DNA of 64,000 nt from Cenococcum geophilum 1.58 (taxonomy: Eukaryota > Ascomycota > Dothideomycetes > Gloniales > Gloniaceae), in NCBI GenBank assembly GCA_001692895.1, contig KV748252.1, positions 496,001 through 560,000 of the forward strand. The letters are read 5' to 3'. A program made the translations under genes and the position numbers. A model generated the notes under the pieces. The model saw nothing but the letters and a program-made list of their open reading frames with translations, was not told the origin of the DNA and did not search any database. Position 1 is the stretch's first letter. Each line of letters starts with the position of its first letter. Shown in pieces: positions 12,422 through 24,556 of this stretch.

Positions 12422-14009
12422 ATAACTACTAAGTATATTCGCGTCAAAAATAAGATCTAGAAGGCTCTTAAAGAACTCTAAGAGTCTACTAAGCCCAATA
12501 TTGCAGAGGCTGCGCGCCAACACGGTGTTCCTGAATCACGCCTCCGCGCTTAGTGGAAAGGACGTTAATTACGTTGCGAGAGGCCTACAGCAGGTAGAAG
12601 GCTTACTAACGATTAAGACCTTGCTCTTCGTAGCTATATTAATCGCTTAGATTCCTTATATACCGCTACTCGACTACTAATAATACGTTCTACAGTAAAT
12701 TAGATTTAGATTAAGCCAACGAAAATCTAGATCAGCCACCACTTCCTATTAGCTCTTACTTTGTTAAACGCTAGCTTAGCCGCCACCTAGAGTACTATAA
12801 GTGTAGGCAGAAGACAATAGAGCTTAAGCGCACAGCGGTACACGAGCCGAAGGATATTAAGGCGTAGTTTTATTAATACCGCGACGTTATAATTAAGCAT
12901 GCAGTTATGCTCACAGATATATATAACTTTACTAAGTTAGAATTCCGCGTTAGTATTAGTAAGGACCAGTAGATTATTATAAGAGAGCCTTATTAAAAAG
13001 CTTATATCTTTACGGATACAAATCGCGAGCTAGTTATTATAATGGAAACGATAAGTAGTAACGGAGTTGATCTACTACCTATAATTATACTTGCGGGCGC
13101 ATAGTTCCTCCACTAGTAGTTTAAGAATTTAGCCCTTTCTAACTACTATTTATTAGGCCTATTAGAAACAGACTATTTAAATGACGAATTAGCTTTTAAT
13201 TAGCTTAAGTACTTTAGCGTATATAGCTCTTAGCGCCAGCTGGGTGCATATAGGCTCCTAATTTTTAACGGCTACGGCTCTTACCTTACGAAGGAGTTTA
13301 TTAAGTATTGCGACAATTGAAAGATTATACCATTTACCTTACCTTGGTATATAAGCCACCTTTTGCAGCCTCTTAATGTTATTGTATTTTAGCTATATAA
13401 ACACCACTATAGTAAGGCAGTTAAGTAAGTGACATAAACGAGCTGCACCAACTTTAATAAAGTTGAATTCCTCTACGCAATTAAATTAGCCTTCCGGCAG
13501 GCAGGCCTCGTTCCTTATAACCCCTAAATCGTCCTTAATTCTATACGCGAGGCGCGTCCTACTACACCCCCCCTCTACCACCTTGTAAGCCACCATCTAC
13601 ACTATATACACTAAGATCTTTGCGTATAGTTTAGCGGAAAGTTTTTTCGCTAGCTTAGGAGGTATACAAAGATAATAAGGAGGCTATGGATATCTTTATA
13701 AAATTCGCAAGAGGTAGTTCAGCAAATATGCATGCACGACTATAAGCTGAACGCGAGCTTGCAAATACATAAGCAGTTACTAAAGCTCGTCAGCAACACC
13801 AAAAAAGTAATAGAAAGGTTGTATAGAATAGAGGGGTTATATCCGCAGTAAATGCACGGTTAATTATATAAAAGCGCGAGCAGGAGGAGGCTCTAAAAGC
13901 TATACGTACATTACTAAAGAAGGAACGGGCAACTGCGAAGTAGCTTCTTTAGGACGCCATAAGGCGGCCAGAGCCTTGACCTATTGTATATAGAGACTCC
14001 TTCTATTAA
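12422..14009 (+). pseudogene. pogo/Fot1-like transposase, RIP-inactivated
   Basis: This would be a cut-and-paste transposase of about 529 residues, the usual size for fungal Fot1/pogo proteins. The N-terminal helix-turn-helix is clear (IAEAARQHGVPESRLRA at about 12496-12545, followed by GRRLTND), a CENP-B-type DNA-binding region. The DDE catalytic core follows: YNFTKLEFRVSIS with the first acidic motif near 12920-12960 (family NFDE.GF), then LIFNGYGSYLTKEFI at about 13260-13300, where the family DGHGSH motif has its catalytic Asp changed to Asn, and PWYISHLLQPLNV near 13340-13380. The C-terminus is charged and coiled-coil-like (RTLLKKERATAK near 13900). The expected start codon is ATA at 12422, an ATG-to-ATA change. 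The span is not a multiple of three, so at least one frameshift exists besides the TAG/TAA stops. The end was set at TAA 14007-14009. Confidence 0.9.
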
Positions 14010-14080
14010 GAAACCAGTACTACACCACAAAATTCTAAATATTTGACTTTTTAGTAGAGTTCTGCGGCTTTAAAATCATG

Positions 14081-14150
14081 GTCTTAGCAAATCTAACGTT
14101 AAGGTAGGCCCTACTCGTTGAGCTGGCCGGCACTTACCTCGGTAACAAGG
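14081..14150 (-). repeat. Right terminal inverted repeat of pogo element
   Basis: Inverted partner of 12310-12379, followed directly by the TA target duplication at 14151-14152. Confidence 0.92.
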
Positions 14151-14224
14151 TACTGTCGCTTGCAAAAGATCGGTAAAAATCGCCAAGCCGCACGACGCGC
14201 ATCGCCCCCTCCATTAAAACAATA

Positions 14225-14895
14225 TACCCCCTTATAGTCCCACCAACATAGCTCTATATTTTATAAATAGAGGCCTATTTTATAGCTTTATTTTAGGGCT
14301 ATAAAATAAGTCCTTATTTATAAGATTTAGGGCTATTTTGGTAAAGTTATGGGGGGTGCTTATTTCTAGGAATGGAGGGGTCAGCTTAGCCAGCGCAGAG
14401 CCTTAATTTAAGTCTTATAGTTACCCCCTATAGCCCTACTAATACAGCTCTATATTTAATAAATAAAGACCTATTTTATAGCCCTGAAATAGAGCTATAA
14501 AATGAGCCCCTATATATAAAATTGGATTAATATTGGTGGAATTATATAGGGTGATATACTATTGCGACTTGGCGATTATATTGATATTTCTAAAACAGCA
14601 GTGTACCCACTATAGCCCCACCAATATAGCTCTATTTTAGGGCTATAAAATAGGTCTTTATTTATTAAATATAGGGCTATATTAGTGGAGCTATAGGGGG
14701 TAGCTATAAGACTTAAATTGAGGCTCTGCGCTGGCTAAGCTGACTCCTCCATTCCTAGAAATAAGCACCCCCCATAACTTTACCAAAATAGCCCTAAATC
14801 TTATAAATAAGGACTTATTTTATAGCCCTAAAATAAAGCTATAAAATAGGCCTCTATTTATAAAATATAGAGCTATATTGGTGGGACTATAAGGG
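14225..14895. repeat. Four serial hairpins inside the foldback arms
   Basis: Each arm contains two further imperfect palindromes of about 100 bp (roughly 14236-14345, 14436-14545, 14600-14700, 14780-14890). They are built from agggctataaaatag-like repeats and bounded by ccaccaatatagctc and its complement. The result is a palindrome made of palindromes, able to form four hairpins or one long cruciform. Confidence 0.7.
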
Positions 14896-15037
14896 GGTAT
14901 ATTGTTTTAATGGAGGGGGCGATGCGCGTCGTGCGGCTTGGCGATTTTTACCGATCTTTTACAAGCGACAGTAAGTGGATCGCGACAGCGGCACGGGTAT
15001 AGCGTCTCCTTATCTAAGCACTTAGAAGAAGAAGTTA

Positions 15038-15470
15038 ACGTGTTTCACCACTCAGTGGCCCACCCCACTCAGTGGCCCACTCTATTTCTCACCAAAAATC
15101 GTAAAAATTATAGTATAATATCTTAACAACCACTTAATAATAATTTCTAAATTTTTATATTTAAGCTTATATATATATATTATTTCTCCTCTTTTAATTT
15201 TAAGGTAATTTATTTAGTAGTTATAGATATATAAAAATTAAAGTAGAATTTGCTGTTTAAAACTATATATCTCTAATATCTCTATAACTGCTTTATAGAT
15301 TTATTTAAAATTAAAAGGAAAGAAGTATAGTATATATGCAAGCTTAAATATAAAATTTTAGAAATTATTATTAAGTGGTTGTTAAGATATTATACTATGA
15401 TTTTTACGATTTTTGGTGAGAAATAGAGTGGGCCACTAAGTGGGGTGGGCCACTGAGTGGTGAAACACGT
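15038..15470. mobile_element. MITE A, TA-flanked, 433 bp
   Basis: Long terminal inverted repeats start acgtgtttcaccactcagtg, flanked by TA at 15036-15037 and 15471-15472. The arms extend well over 100 bp, and ccactcagtggcccac is directly repeated twice within each. There is no coding capacity. The subterminal block aatatcttaacaa followed by a ttaataataa-like tract is shared with MITE B. Confidence 0.9.
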
Positions 15471-16299
15471 TAAATGTAGTTAGGGTAAAGGCTAATAGAT
15501 AACGTCCTGAATAGATAAAGGCTTATAGCTATAAGGCGCTTTTTATAAATTAGTTAATACGCACTTTTTAATAAAGTAAAGGAGAAATGGACTTATAGTA
15601 AGGTAATAATATATTACGTTCCAAAGATAAATAGAAAAGATAAACATTACAGTCTTAGTCTAGTATTAAAAATTATATATAAAACAAGTATAAAAGGTAA
15701 TAAATCTTATATTATAACCTAGATAGTTTTACAATATTGTAATGGGACTAGCCTAGTTATAGTAAGAATGTCTCGGTAAAACACTTAATAGATAAATTCT
15801 GCTAAGTTCTACTAACTTAATCGAATTCTGCCGAATTTTACTAGCTTAATTAACTTCTGCTAAGTTCTGCTAGATTCTACTAAAGTCCGTTAAAGACTGT
15901 ATATATACATATATATACGCACGTATTAACTACTAAGACCCCTAACTATTTAATTATAAGATTCTCGCATTATTCCTTTCTCTTTTTTATATAACGTCTT
16001 ATTCCTAGCAAGAGCTATATACCCTTAGATTTAGATAGAATTTATATTATTCCTTTAAATCTTCCCTAAAGCCTCTTTACGCCCTTATATTACGTTATAT
16101 TAAAATAACTACTACTAAAATAGTAAATGAATTTAAATCTCCTACGTTAACTATAGGCATTATAGCCCTAGTTAGGGAATAATTAACTATAATACAATAG
16201 TCCTTTATAGATGCCTTAGCCTAATAATAAGCTATACTAGAAGTCTAGTATTAGCAATTAATTAAAGCAATACGTAAAGAACTCTATAACGCTAAAATA

Positions 16300-18891
16300 C
16301 TTATATTAGAGACCTTAGTACTAATACTCTCTATAAATAAGATTAAAATAACTATATTTAAGCCTAACCCATTAAGCGCGAACCCTAAACTAGTAATAAT
16401 AGCTTAACCTATACCTATAATAAATCTAATACCTATTATAAAATCTAAAAAGCTTCCTAACCCTCTAATATTTAATAGAAACTAAAATAATTTATATCCT
16501 TTTATAACCAAGCTTTGTTTTAAACTTTTAATAAACTATAACTAACACCCTACTAAAGCTAGTAAGGTTGGCTATAGAATATCTCATTTAAGTAAAGACG
16601 CTGCATAAACTATAGACTTATTCTTCCGCAATAGCACCTTTATTAATTTCAAAATCTTTATCTCCCTACTAGAACGAACGTATAACACTAGCCACGAATA
16701 TACCGCTGTTACTAAACTTAAAAACCTATAATAACGAAACCAAGACTTTACTAGCTTCTTTTTAGAAATTTTAGGCCTTATTAGCGAGCTAGATTAGAAT
16801 AAAGCCGCTAAAGCTGCTGCTCTTTAATAAGCTATTTTGGATAAGATTAGAGCCTAATTAGTAGGTAAGAAACTACTAAAGGATCTATCTAAATTTGCTA
16901 TAATATATTAATAAATTAATAAGGACCTCTAATATAATAAATAGACTTATTCTCTAAAGCTAACTATACCTTATATTTAAAACTCCACGAAACCGGTATA
17001 TACCCTAAAGCGTATCCTATTTTTAAAACCTAAAAGCTGTATATACAACCCTATAAACCTTAACGCCACTTAATTCTATACACCCTTAGGAACCAATAAA
17101 TAAAGAACTTAAGCCGTAAATAGAGAATGCTTTAGATATAGTAAAAAAGGATACATTTAAAGGAATTGCCGAACTCACCCTTTTAAAAAAGTCCGCTGTA
17201 GTTTCTCCTAGTTATTAAGTTACACCTATTCCCTAAATTATACTTATTCCCCAACTCGTACTTATTCTATAAATTATACTTAGTTACTATAAAGCATCTC
17301 GCCTTTAGTTAACTCGGAAAATAAATTATCCTAGGGCTAAGTCGCGCCCTAAAATAAAAAGTAGAAGGGTATAAGTATCTAGGCTCTTCTAGCGCTAATA
17401 TATAACACAACTCCCTTAATATACTTAGCGAAATTTAAATACTTAAAAAATAGAAAGAGGTATAAATCTTAATACATAGCGGAGCTACTAGTATAGGCTT
17501 TATTAATACAAACTATATAAAAACCTAACACCTAAATTTAAAGAAACTTAATAAGACCTAAGGCCTACAAGGCTTTAATGGCAAACCCTTATAATATAGC
17601 GAACTAACGCACTACGCTTTTATAAAAATGCGGATAGATAAATACCTTAAATACGTTTTCCTATTTATAATACCCCTAAAGTATTATAAAGTAATACTTA
17701 AACACGGATAGCTAAAACAATATAACCCTTTAATTAGCTAGGTTAAAGAAATACTAAAGTTCCGTATAACCTACTGCTAAAGTTATTATTTAAAACACTA
17801 CCTACCTTATAAATATATATAAGATTATTTAAATTCGATATTATGTAAACTGCCCCTACTATAGACTTTAAACTAATATAATAAGACTATAACTGCTAAT
17901 TATAGTAAAGAATGCAAAGGTAATATAAGCCGCACTATTTATTTTATTAGCAAGAAAACGAGACTATAAAATCTTTACTATAATAATAGAAGATATTAAA
18001 AAGGCGCTAGAACCGAAGCAATATATTAACCCCTAACCTCTTATACCTAAAGAGTACCATAATCTAATTAATAAGTTTAAAGAACGATTTATAGACTGAC
18101 TACCCCTATATTAGGATAAATATAATTTTAAAATAAAACTTAAACCTAGTATAATACTAAAGTTTAGTCCGCTGTACGGAATATCATAAGAAGAGCTACT
18201 TATAATACAATAATACTTTAAAAAATATCTAAAAAAAAGGATTTATCTGCCTAGTTAATTATTATTTACCTTACCTATACTATTCGTTATGAAGCTAGGA
18301 GGCTTAAGATTCTATATTAATTACTAAGCTCTAAACGTAATTACGATTTAAAACCGGTATCCAATTCCCCTAATTTAAGAGATGCTTAACTGCCTAGTAA
18401 AAGTATAATATTTTCCAAAGCTTAATATAGTCGCTACTTTTAATTAAATTCGCGTCTATAAAGAAGATAAGAAATATATAGCCTTCTATATATAATAGGG
18501 ACTCTTTAAATACCTAATAATACCGTTTAGTATAAAGAATAGTCCTAGTATATTTTAGCAATACGCTAATAATACGCTCCGTAAATTCCTTAATATATTT
18601 ATTACCGTATATATTAATAATATCTTAATCTACTTATCTTTACTTTCTAAACATTAGAAGCACATTTAAATAGTTTTTAAACGCCTATAAGACGCGGGCT
18701 TATAATACAATATTAAAAAATATAAGTTCTATGCGTCTAAAGTTATATACTTAGGCTTAATTATATCCCGCGATAGAATTAAAATAGACCCTAAAAAGGT
18801 CGCTATAATTACAAACTAGGGAAGCCCTAGTAATATATAAGATATTTAAAGATTCCTAAGATTTACAAATTTCTATTATTAATTTATTAAT
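16300..18891 (+). pseudogene. Gypsy-1 gag-protease-reverse transcriptase, RIP-inactivated
   Basis: A Gag zinc knuckle is readable at about 17130-17170 (CFRYSKKGYI..NC, family C..CG..GH...C). An aspartic protease remnant lies near 17460-17600 (GSIGFINTNYI, family DSGATSSFI..; then LQGFNGKPL). The reverse transcriptase runs from about 18040 to 18891: KKRIYLPS, LRFYINYQALN, NRYPIPLI, a KYLIIPFSIKNSPSIFQ block, and the catalytic YVDD read as VYINNILIYL at about 18610, with both Asp codons changed to Asn. It ends at the connection motif RFTNFYY-FIN (family FLGFANFYRRFI). Stops are TAG/TAA throughout. The frame breaks off exactly at 18891, where the 16-bp target duplication and then LINE D1/Copia-1 begin. 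Confidence 0.9.
18876..18891. repeat. Left copy of the 16-bp target duplication of LINE D1
   Basis: ttattaatttattaat, identical to 56529-56544. It belongs to Gypsy-1 coding sequence and is repeated on the far side of the 37.6-kb nest. It is low in complexity, but the exact frame restoration of Gypsy-1 supports the reading. Confidence 0.75.
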
Positions 18892-18894
18892 AAT

Positions 18895-19174
18895 TGTTTG
18901 TACCAACTTAATGGTATAAGTGAGTTATATCCCAGGGCACGAAATACGTATAGTATCGTATGCTCTTTTGGATAATAGTAACTGTTGATTGTATAAAGCA
19001 GACTACGTGGTCTATATACTAATGCACCTTCCCCCCCCCCCCCCTAATTAGTTAGTGCTTTATAAGTGCACTAGACGTGTAAGCGAGTGGTTGGTGTACC
19101 GAACGCGTAAACGCGTACCTAGTGTACCGAACGTGTAAGCACGCGGTTAGTACAACAGGTGCTGTAATTATATA
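18895..19174 (-). repeat. 3' LTR of Copia-1 copy 2
   Basis: Begins tgtttgtaccaac and ends taattatata (terminal CA changed to TA). It contains a run of about 14 C and repeats of the type gtgtaccgaacgcgtaagc. Confidence 0.9.
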
Positions 19175-19399
19175 CTAGCGGTACTTGAAAAATGAAACCA
19201 CCTATATATAGCCTCCGTAATTGCTTTAATAAAACTACAAAACATAAAAGAAAATACATAGGAAATCCCTCCCGAGATGCCTTCTGGGTTGCTTTCCAAA
19301 CGGTGCTCTAAGCTAGCCGTAAGTCCTGCTTACGGTCCGTAAAATAAACTATACGCCCTTTTGACGGGCCGTAAATGAACCATACGGCCTTCCGGCGGG

Positions 19400-22300
19400 C
19401 CGTAACTAAACTATAAATGCTTCGTTAGTCTCGCTCTACCCATTCTATAACCTTTAGGTTAAGCTTATTTATATTAATTAGGGTCTTAAGAGCTTAACAC
19501 GGCTTTGCCTTAGTCATGGCGTCTACTAGGTTGTCTCCGCTGCTAATCTATTTGACCTCCGTAATTTCACGTCGTTTATAGGCCTAACGTAAGCACATTA
19601 GGTCGACTATAAGCCTCTTCTCTTATATTATACCTAGTTTAACTAGGCAGTCGTAGAGGGACTTTGAGTCGGTATATAGGACTAAAGGTAGTTGCTCCAA
19701 TTGTAGGATCTTCTGGATTGTTAACTTAATTGCGGCTGCTATATTAAAGCCATAAGCTAGTATATATAGTTTAGAAGCTAGTATACTACGGGTTACTTAT
19801 TTACACTTAATTAAAGACTAGTATAAAATATTTGCGTCCTAATTACGGTCTATAAGTACAATTATAAAGCCGATTTGTAATAATAGGTCTTTGTTATTAG
19901 TAAAGGAGGCGTCCGTAAATGCTAGTAAGCTAAGAGAACTTAGGTCTAGTGGTACGAAAGTAAGTCCCCTTGCTGCATTGTCAATTTGCCACTAAATGCG
20001 CTTATTAAGCTGCTTAATATTTTCTTCTTACGGATCTACTGCCTGGGCCGCAAAGGAAAAGTTGTAGGCAGATTTGGGTTGGCAGACTATAGCTATATAG
20101 GCGCCTCTTGCACGCTATACAGCGTATTAGTCCTTTATATTTACGGTTTTACGGGTCTCTCTACGGGAACTAGTAAGGTCCGTAGGCTTTGCTATAACAG
20201 GCTTTAGGTTTTAAGCTTAGCGTTCCTAAGTCAGCTAGATTAAATTGCCCTTTTATATAATTAAGCCTCCGTTAAACTTAATCGGAGTTTACTCAGTTAA
20301 CTGCTCTCGCGGCTTTACTAGGAACTTAGCTTCTTAGAGTTCGGTCTCTTCGGCGTCCGCAAAAGTCTAGTCCGCTAAAAAGAGAGTATTATCTGTTTAG
20401 AGTCTAATAATACTAAGGCCGTTTAATAGGGTGTATAGGAGGCAGGGGTTATAGGTCGACTGCTCTATCCTAAGTTTATAGACGTGGTGCTAGTAGTACG
20501 TCTTAAACTAATAGTTTCCAGCTTCTAGTACTCTGTAAAGTGGTTTTATAACCCGTAAAATTGTTCCTAGTTGTAAATTAAGCTCAAGCGGTGGTCGTAT
20601 AAAGATGTCCCTACTTAGGTAGGTATTGGACTGCATGTAGGCTTATAAGATGTCCCGTAAGTAGAGGGCTATGGGTTTAGTTTACTGTAGTCTAGGCGTA
20701 AGCGCAAGTATAATCCGTTGGCTGACCCGTTAAATTGTAGGTGATTACGTAAGGACTAAGTCTTTTCCCTGGTCATTATAGGCTTGTATAATAAGCCTTG
20801 ACTTTTTAAAGGCTTTATTAGTACTAGGGTGCTTAATTTTGTTAACGAAGCGTGAGTTAAATATACAGACGCTTTATGGAACGTCTTTCTGTTATAACCG
20901 CAAAGACGCCCTTCTTAAATAGTCCGTTAATCTCTTTGCGTTGTAAGTCCGTAAAAGGGGTTTCCTATACTAGAACTAATATATCCGCAGGCGGAGATTA
21001 CTTTGCGGATGTGCCTGCGGAGGTTAGATAATTCTCCGTTATGGGGTTCTTACGGGGGCGTCCTCGGCCACGCTTTACGGGAGGTTTAGTAGGTTTAGTG
21101 GGTTTCTAGGGAACCTCTAGGGTAGGTAAGGGTGCTTCTAGTTCGTCTAGCTCGACGTTATAGGTGTTTTCGGGCCGAAAATAGGGTTTTACGGACGTGC
21201 TTCTAAAGCTTGTCGGTCCGCTAGGGAGTTATACACAGCAGGTCTCGTCTTCTACGGCCAGTAGACAGTAAGGTCCAGTCTAATTGCCGCTTTCACGCCA
21301 TATAAGGACTTTAGAATTAAGCGGGAGGTTGTGAACTAAGGTTGTATTGGGTCCGTTACGGTAGTGCAGGGCGTTATTAACAGTTTGTTTAGCCCGTAAT
21401 TTAACTATTTCGGCCATTGCCTTCCGTATTATAGCTACTTAATCTATAACGGACGGGGCAGGAGGGTCTAGTTTGCTTATCCTTAGGTAGGCTCCATAAA
21501 CCAAGAGGGTAGGTACTAGTCCGTTAGGGCCAGCGGTGTTATTAATGGCTTTTACGGCCATCTGTAAAGCTAGTTCCTTTTAAATATCCTTACACTCATC
21601 CATAATAGTCTAGTAAGCTCTCTATAGAGCTAGGTAAGCTCGCTTAATAAGCCTAATAGACTAGTACGCCTTAACTGGAACGGCTTTTATTAAAATAGCC
21701 ATGGCCATAGCGTACTGCTAAAATTCCTTGCTAATAAAGTTCCTACTAGCGTTGTGGGTAATATACTTAGGAGGTCTAAGGTATATATTAATCCAGCAGG
21801 TCCGTAAAACGTCCTAAGTATATTTTATGGATATATTTTGCAACTAACGGGCAGCTTAATAGCGGGTTGCCTTGTTGATTATATGTAATACTAGGCTGCC
21901 GTTAATATATATAATGTCCACGTATACTAAGTAGTTGAAGTTAAGGTCCTTATAAAGGGTAAACTTAAATCTACCTAGGGAACGTCCGTATTTCTGGCAA
22001 AAAGAGCAGTATTTAGTTAGGTGGTTAATTGCCTTCCTATTGACGTTGTTATATCTAGAGCGTTCAAGGACTCTATATAGCTTTTCGGCTAATAGGTAGC
22101 TAAAACAGCGGTATAGGCGGTGGATTTTAGTACTGGTAAGGTAGCACGGGTTATAGTTAAAAGATTCCTAAATATAAGTCCGTAAAGTCTCTCCCTATAT
22201 AAGGAACGGGTGTCCAAATCGTCGTATAATTAGTAGGGTAATATACTTACTTCCTAGGGCAGTTACGGGGCCAATTAAGGTGTCCGTAACGTTGTTATAG

Positions 22301-24333
22301 TAGACCTATAACCTATCTATATCCGCAAGGCAGAGTAGGAAAAGGGTATCCGCTTTTACTATATGGAAGTTAACTAGGCCAATTGGGGTCTTAACTGCGA
22401 CTAATCCAATCAATGCGGTTAAGCTAATGCCGAATTAGACGTTTACGGCCCCAGTTTACATAGTATTAATATCCGTATTATCATTTGTAGTGGTCTTATA
22501 TATAAGGTATTATCCGTAACCTACAGTAGACTTCTTAAAGGCACCTATATTAATTATAACGCCGTAGAATTCTTTAAGGGTGTAGCGTTTTATGGTAATA
22601 TATACAAATAGGTTCTATTTACGGTCTGTAATATCTATAACGGGTCTAATAGGTATACTTACAGGCTAGTTTTTAGGTGCGATTAGGTATATAAAGGAAC
22701 GGTCGGCTAATACGGTCGTAATATTAAAGGCTTAGTTGTCCGTAAAAGGTCTATAAGTGGTTAGGAACGTCTCTAAAGTCTCCTATTCCTAAGTGTTTAA
22801 GTTAAAGTTAATTATAAGGGCTTCTATTAACTTGTTAAGAGACTCCTCCGCTTCCTCTCCTTTGTAGTCTAAGATAAATTAGTTAATCCGATTATTAAAT
22901 CTCTTCTTAGACTTATTACGTTCTTCCTAGGTATGCCTTATAGACTAATATCCTTCTTTACCGCACACAAAACACTTCTGGCTAGTTCGTCTATGGGGGT
23001 ATACTTTTGTACAGGAGTTGCTGCGGGGGTTATAGGTAGGACTTAGTCGGTACGGATACTGCCGGCGGTAGCGGCGGTCCGTAAAGTAGGCGTCTAAGTC
23101 AGTTTACGGGTTTTACAGGTCTGTGATAAAGGCTTAAGTACTGCCTAGTAGGTTTAAGGCTTCGTACGTTGCAATAGAGGACCGTAAATTATTAATAAGG
23201 CCAGCTATAGTGTCTGCGGGCTTATAATAGGCGTATTTACATAGTTCTATTTCCTGGCAAGCCGTAATAAGTTTATTATGCAGGAAGTTATCCATTTAAA
23301 GCTTAATATTAAGACCGTACTATAGGTGGCGGAGGTCCTTAATAAGGATTTACAGGCACTCTATAGTCGATTTTTTAGTGTTCTTGTCTATTACGGTCCG
23401 TAACTTAGTCGCATTTTATTGGGTAAGGATATTACGCTTATATTCTGGTCCTTTAAAGTAGTTACGTTTGGCTTTATATAGCTTATTAAAGGGAACACCA
23501 AGGGGGTTGCTTTTAAGGTTAGTATAGTAGTAGTTAAGTGCTAGGCCGCGCAGTATAGTAGAGTAGGCTTAGCTAAACTCCTATTTAGGAATATCGGCCT
23601 TCTAATAAAGGTCCGTAAAGATAGTCAGTTTAAAGTCAAAGTTGTCGTTTTCACCACTATACTTAGATTCGTCAGTATAGAGCTTAGCTAGGTTAGCTAG
23701 CTCCTTGCCATAGGTCTTTACTTAAGTAGTTTACGAATCTGTAACTTAAATAATAGAAGGGTTTTGGTCCATATTTTGGTTTGCGGGGGTATTATAGTCC
23801 GTAGTTTGGGTTACAGGGGTATTACGGTCCGTAACTTAAGTACTAGGTATACTTTAGCCCGTAAGATTAATTCCAAAACTACTTAGGTTTATAGGACGAA
23901 TTTAGTTAAGTAGGTTAGATATAAGGCTAGCAATCCCGTTAAGTTTAGAAGAAGTAAAGAGTTCTTTAGTGGCTTTAACCTAGTCTAGGATTTCCTCTTT
24001 AGTCCATTCCGTTTAGTCCTTTTTATATATTATATTATATAAAGACTATACAATAGTAACTCGTTTATCCCTTTTGACCTATACACCTTAGTAACGTAAA
24101 AGGGTTTATAGGTTACGGATAGTAGTGGGGTTGCAGGCCTTAAAAATAGCTTCCGTAAAGTCCATAAAGTCTTCCTAATATTGCTCCTATAGGTCGTTAT
24201 TTATAAGCTTAAAATATTTATATTTAAGAACTTTAAATTTAATATAGTTGTTAACATCGGTTATGGACGTAAGGTCGACTCCCTGCCTCCACTTTTCTTA
24301 ACCTTCATTGACTTACTTACTTAGGTCTGCCAT
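19400..24333 (-). pseudogene. Copia-1 copy 2 gag-pol polyprotein, RIP-inactivated
   Basis: It starts at ATG 24333 (MADLSK). Domains in minus order: Gag with the zinc knuckle CFVCGKEG near 22985-22950; protease near 22575-22540 (GVIINIGAF, family DTGA); integrase HHCC finger around 22130-22000 and core through about 21450 with an EAYYSIGLIERAY motif (family N..SE..H..); a proline/lysine-rich linker (KRGRGRPRKNP near 21070) of the AT-hook type; reverse transcriptase at about 21000-20200; RNase H at about 19760-19420 with a DSLSLYDCLVKLG motif, KRLIVDL and ending D-LVDAMTKAKP, the usual Copia C-terminus. Stops are TAG/TAA. The 3' limit is approximate. It would be a single polyprotein of about 1600 residues. 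Confidence 0.88.
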
Positions 24334-24556
24334 ACTATATAGTGTAGTATAGTACGTAGCGGGTAGTAGGGGTCTTATAGGGTCCGTAAAAGCAGTTAGC
24401 GGGTCCGTAGTAGTTTGTAGAAGGGTGAGGGTGTCCGTAAGGGGTTTTAATAGGTCCGTAGTGGTTCGTAGAGGGGTAGGAGGTCTCCGTAACGGTCCGT
24501 AAAGGTAATTAGGAGGTCCGTAGTAGCTCGCAGGAGGGTAAGAGGTTCCGTAAAGG

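Larger units (their letters stand above)
12310..14150 (+). mobile_element. pogo/Fot1-like DNA transposon nested in the foldback element
   Basis: An 1841-bp element with 70-bp terminal inverted repeats (12310-12379 and 14081-14150; outer ends cttcgttactgaggtaagtg and its complement) flanked by a TA duplication (12308-12309 and 14151-14152). Deleting it with one TA recreates the arm of the host foldback element, as judged from the intact opposite arm at 14960-14997. It encodes one transposase. Confidence 0.93.
12284..14997. mobile_element. Foldback / MITE-like element (871 bp without its insert)
   Basis: The ends are inverted copies: 12284-12309 continues after the pogo insertion at 14153 and matches the reverse complement of the sequence ending at 14997 (cccgtgccgct at the outer edge). 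Both sides are flanked by TA (12282-12283 and 14998-14999). Without the nested pogo element the unit is about 871 bp: two arms of roughly 385 bp, almost identical, around a centre of about 70 bp near 14560. There is no coding capacity. The TA duplication and lack of a gene suggest mobilisation by a Tc1/mariner/pogo-type transposase; the family is not identified. Confidence 0.85.
11773..15680 (+). pseudogene. Decayed coding frame of unknown function, split by two transposons
   Basis: A single plus-strand frame can be followed from about 11773 to 12283, then 15000-15037, then 15473-15680 once the foldback element (12284-14997) and MITE A (15038-15470) are removed with one TA each. Interruptions within the frame are only TAA/TAG, as expected of RIP on Gln codons. 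Readable segments include MAYSLASPLSKIRLYYY (from 11908), NFLDKLGYLYLRFSYIV, and a Lys/Gln-rich tail. I do not recognise the family. Placing the start is not possible; the ATG at 11908 is internal to the coherent frame. It may be a host gene remnant or part of an older transposon. Confidence 0.5.

Noticed and set aside
14938-15126. 62-codon plus-strand frame
   Set aside because: It runs across the end of the foldback element and into MITE A, so it is chance.
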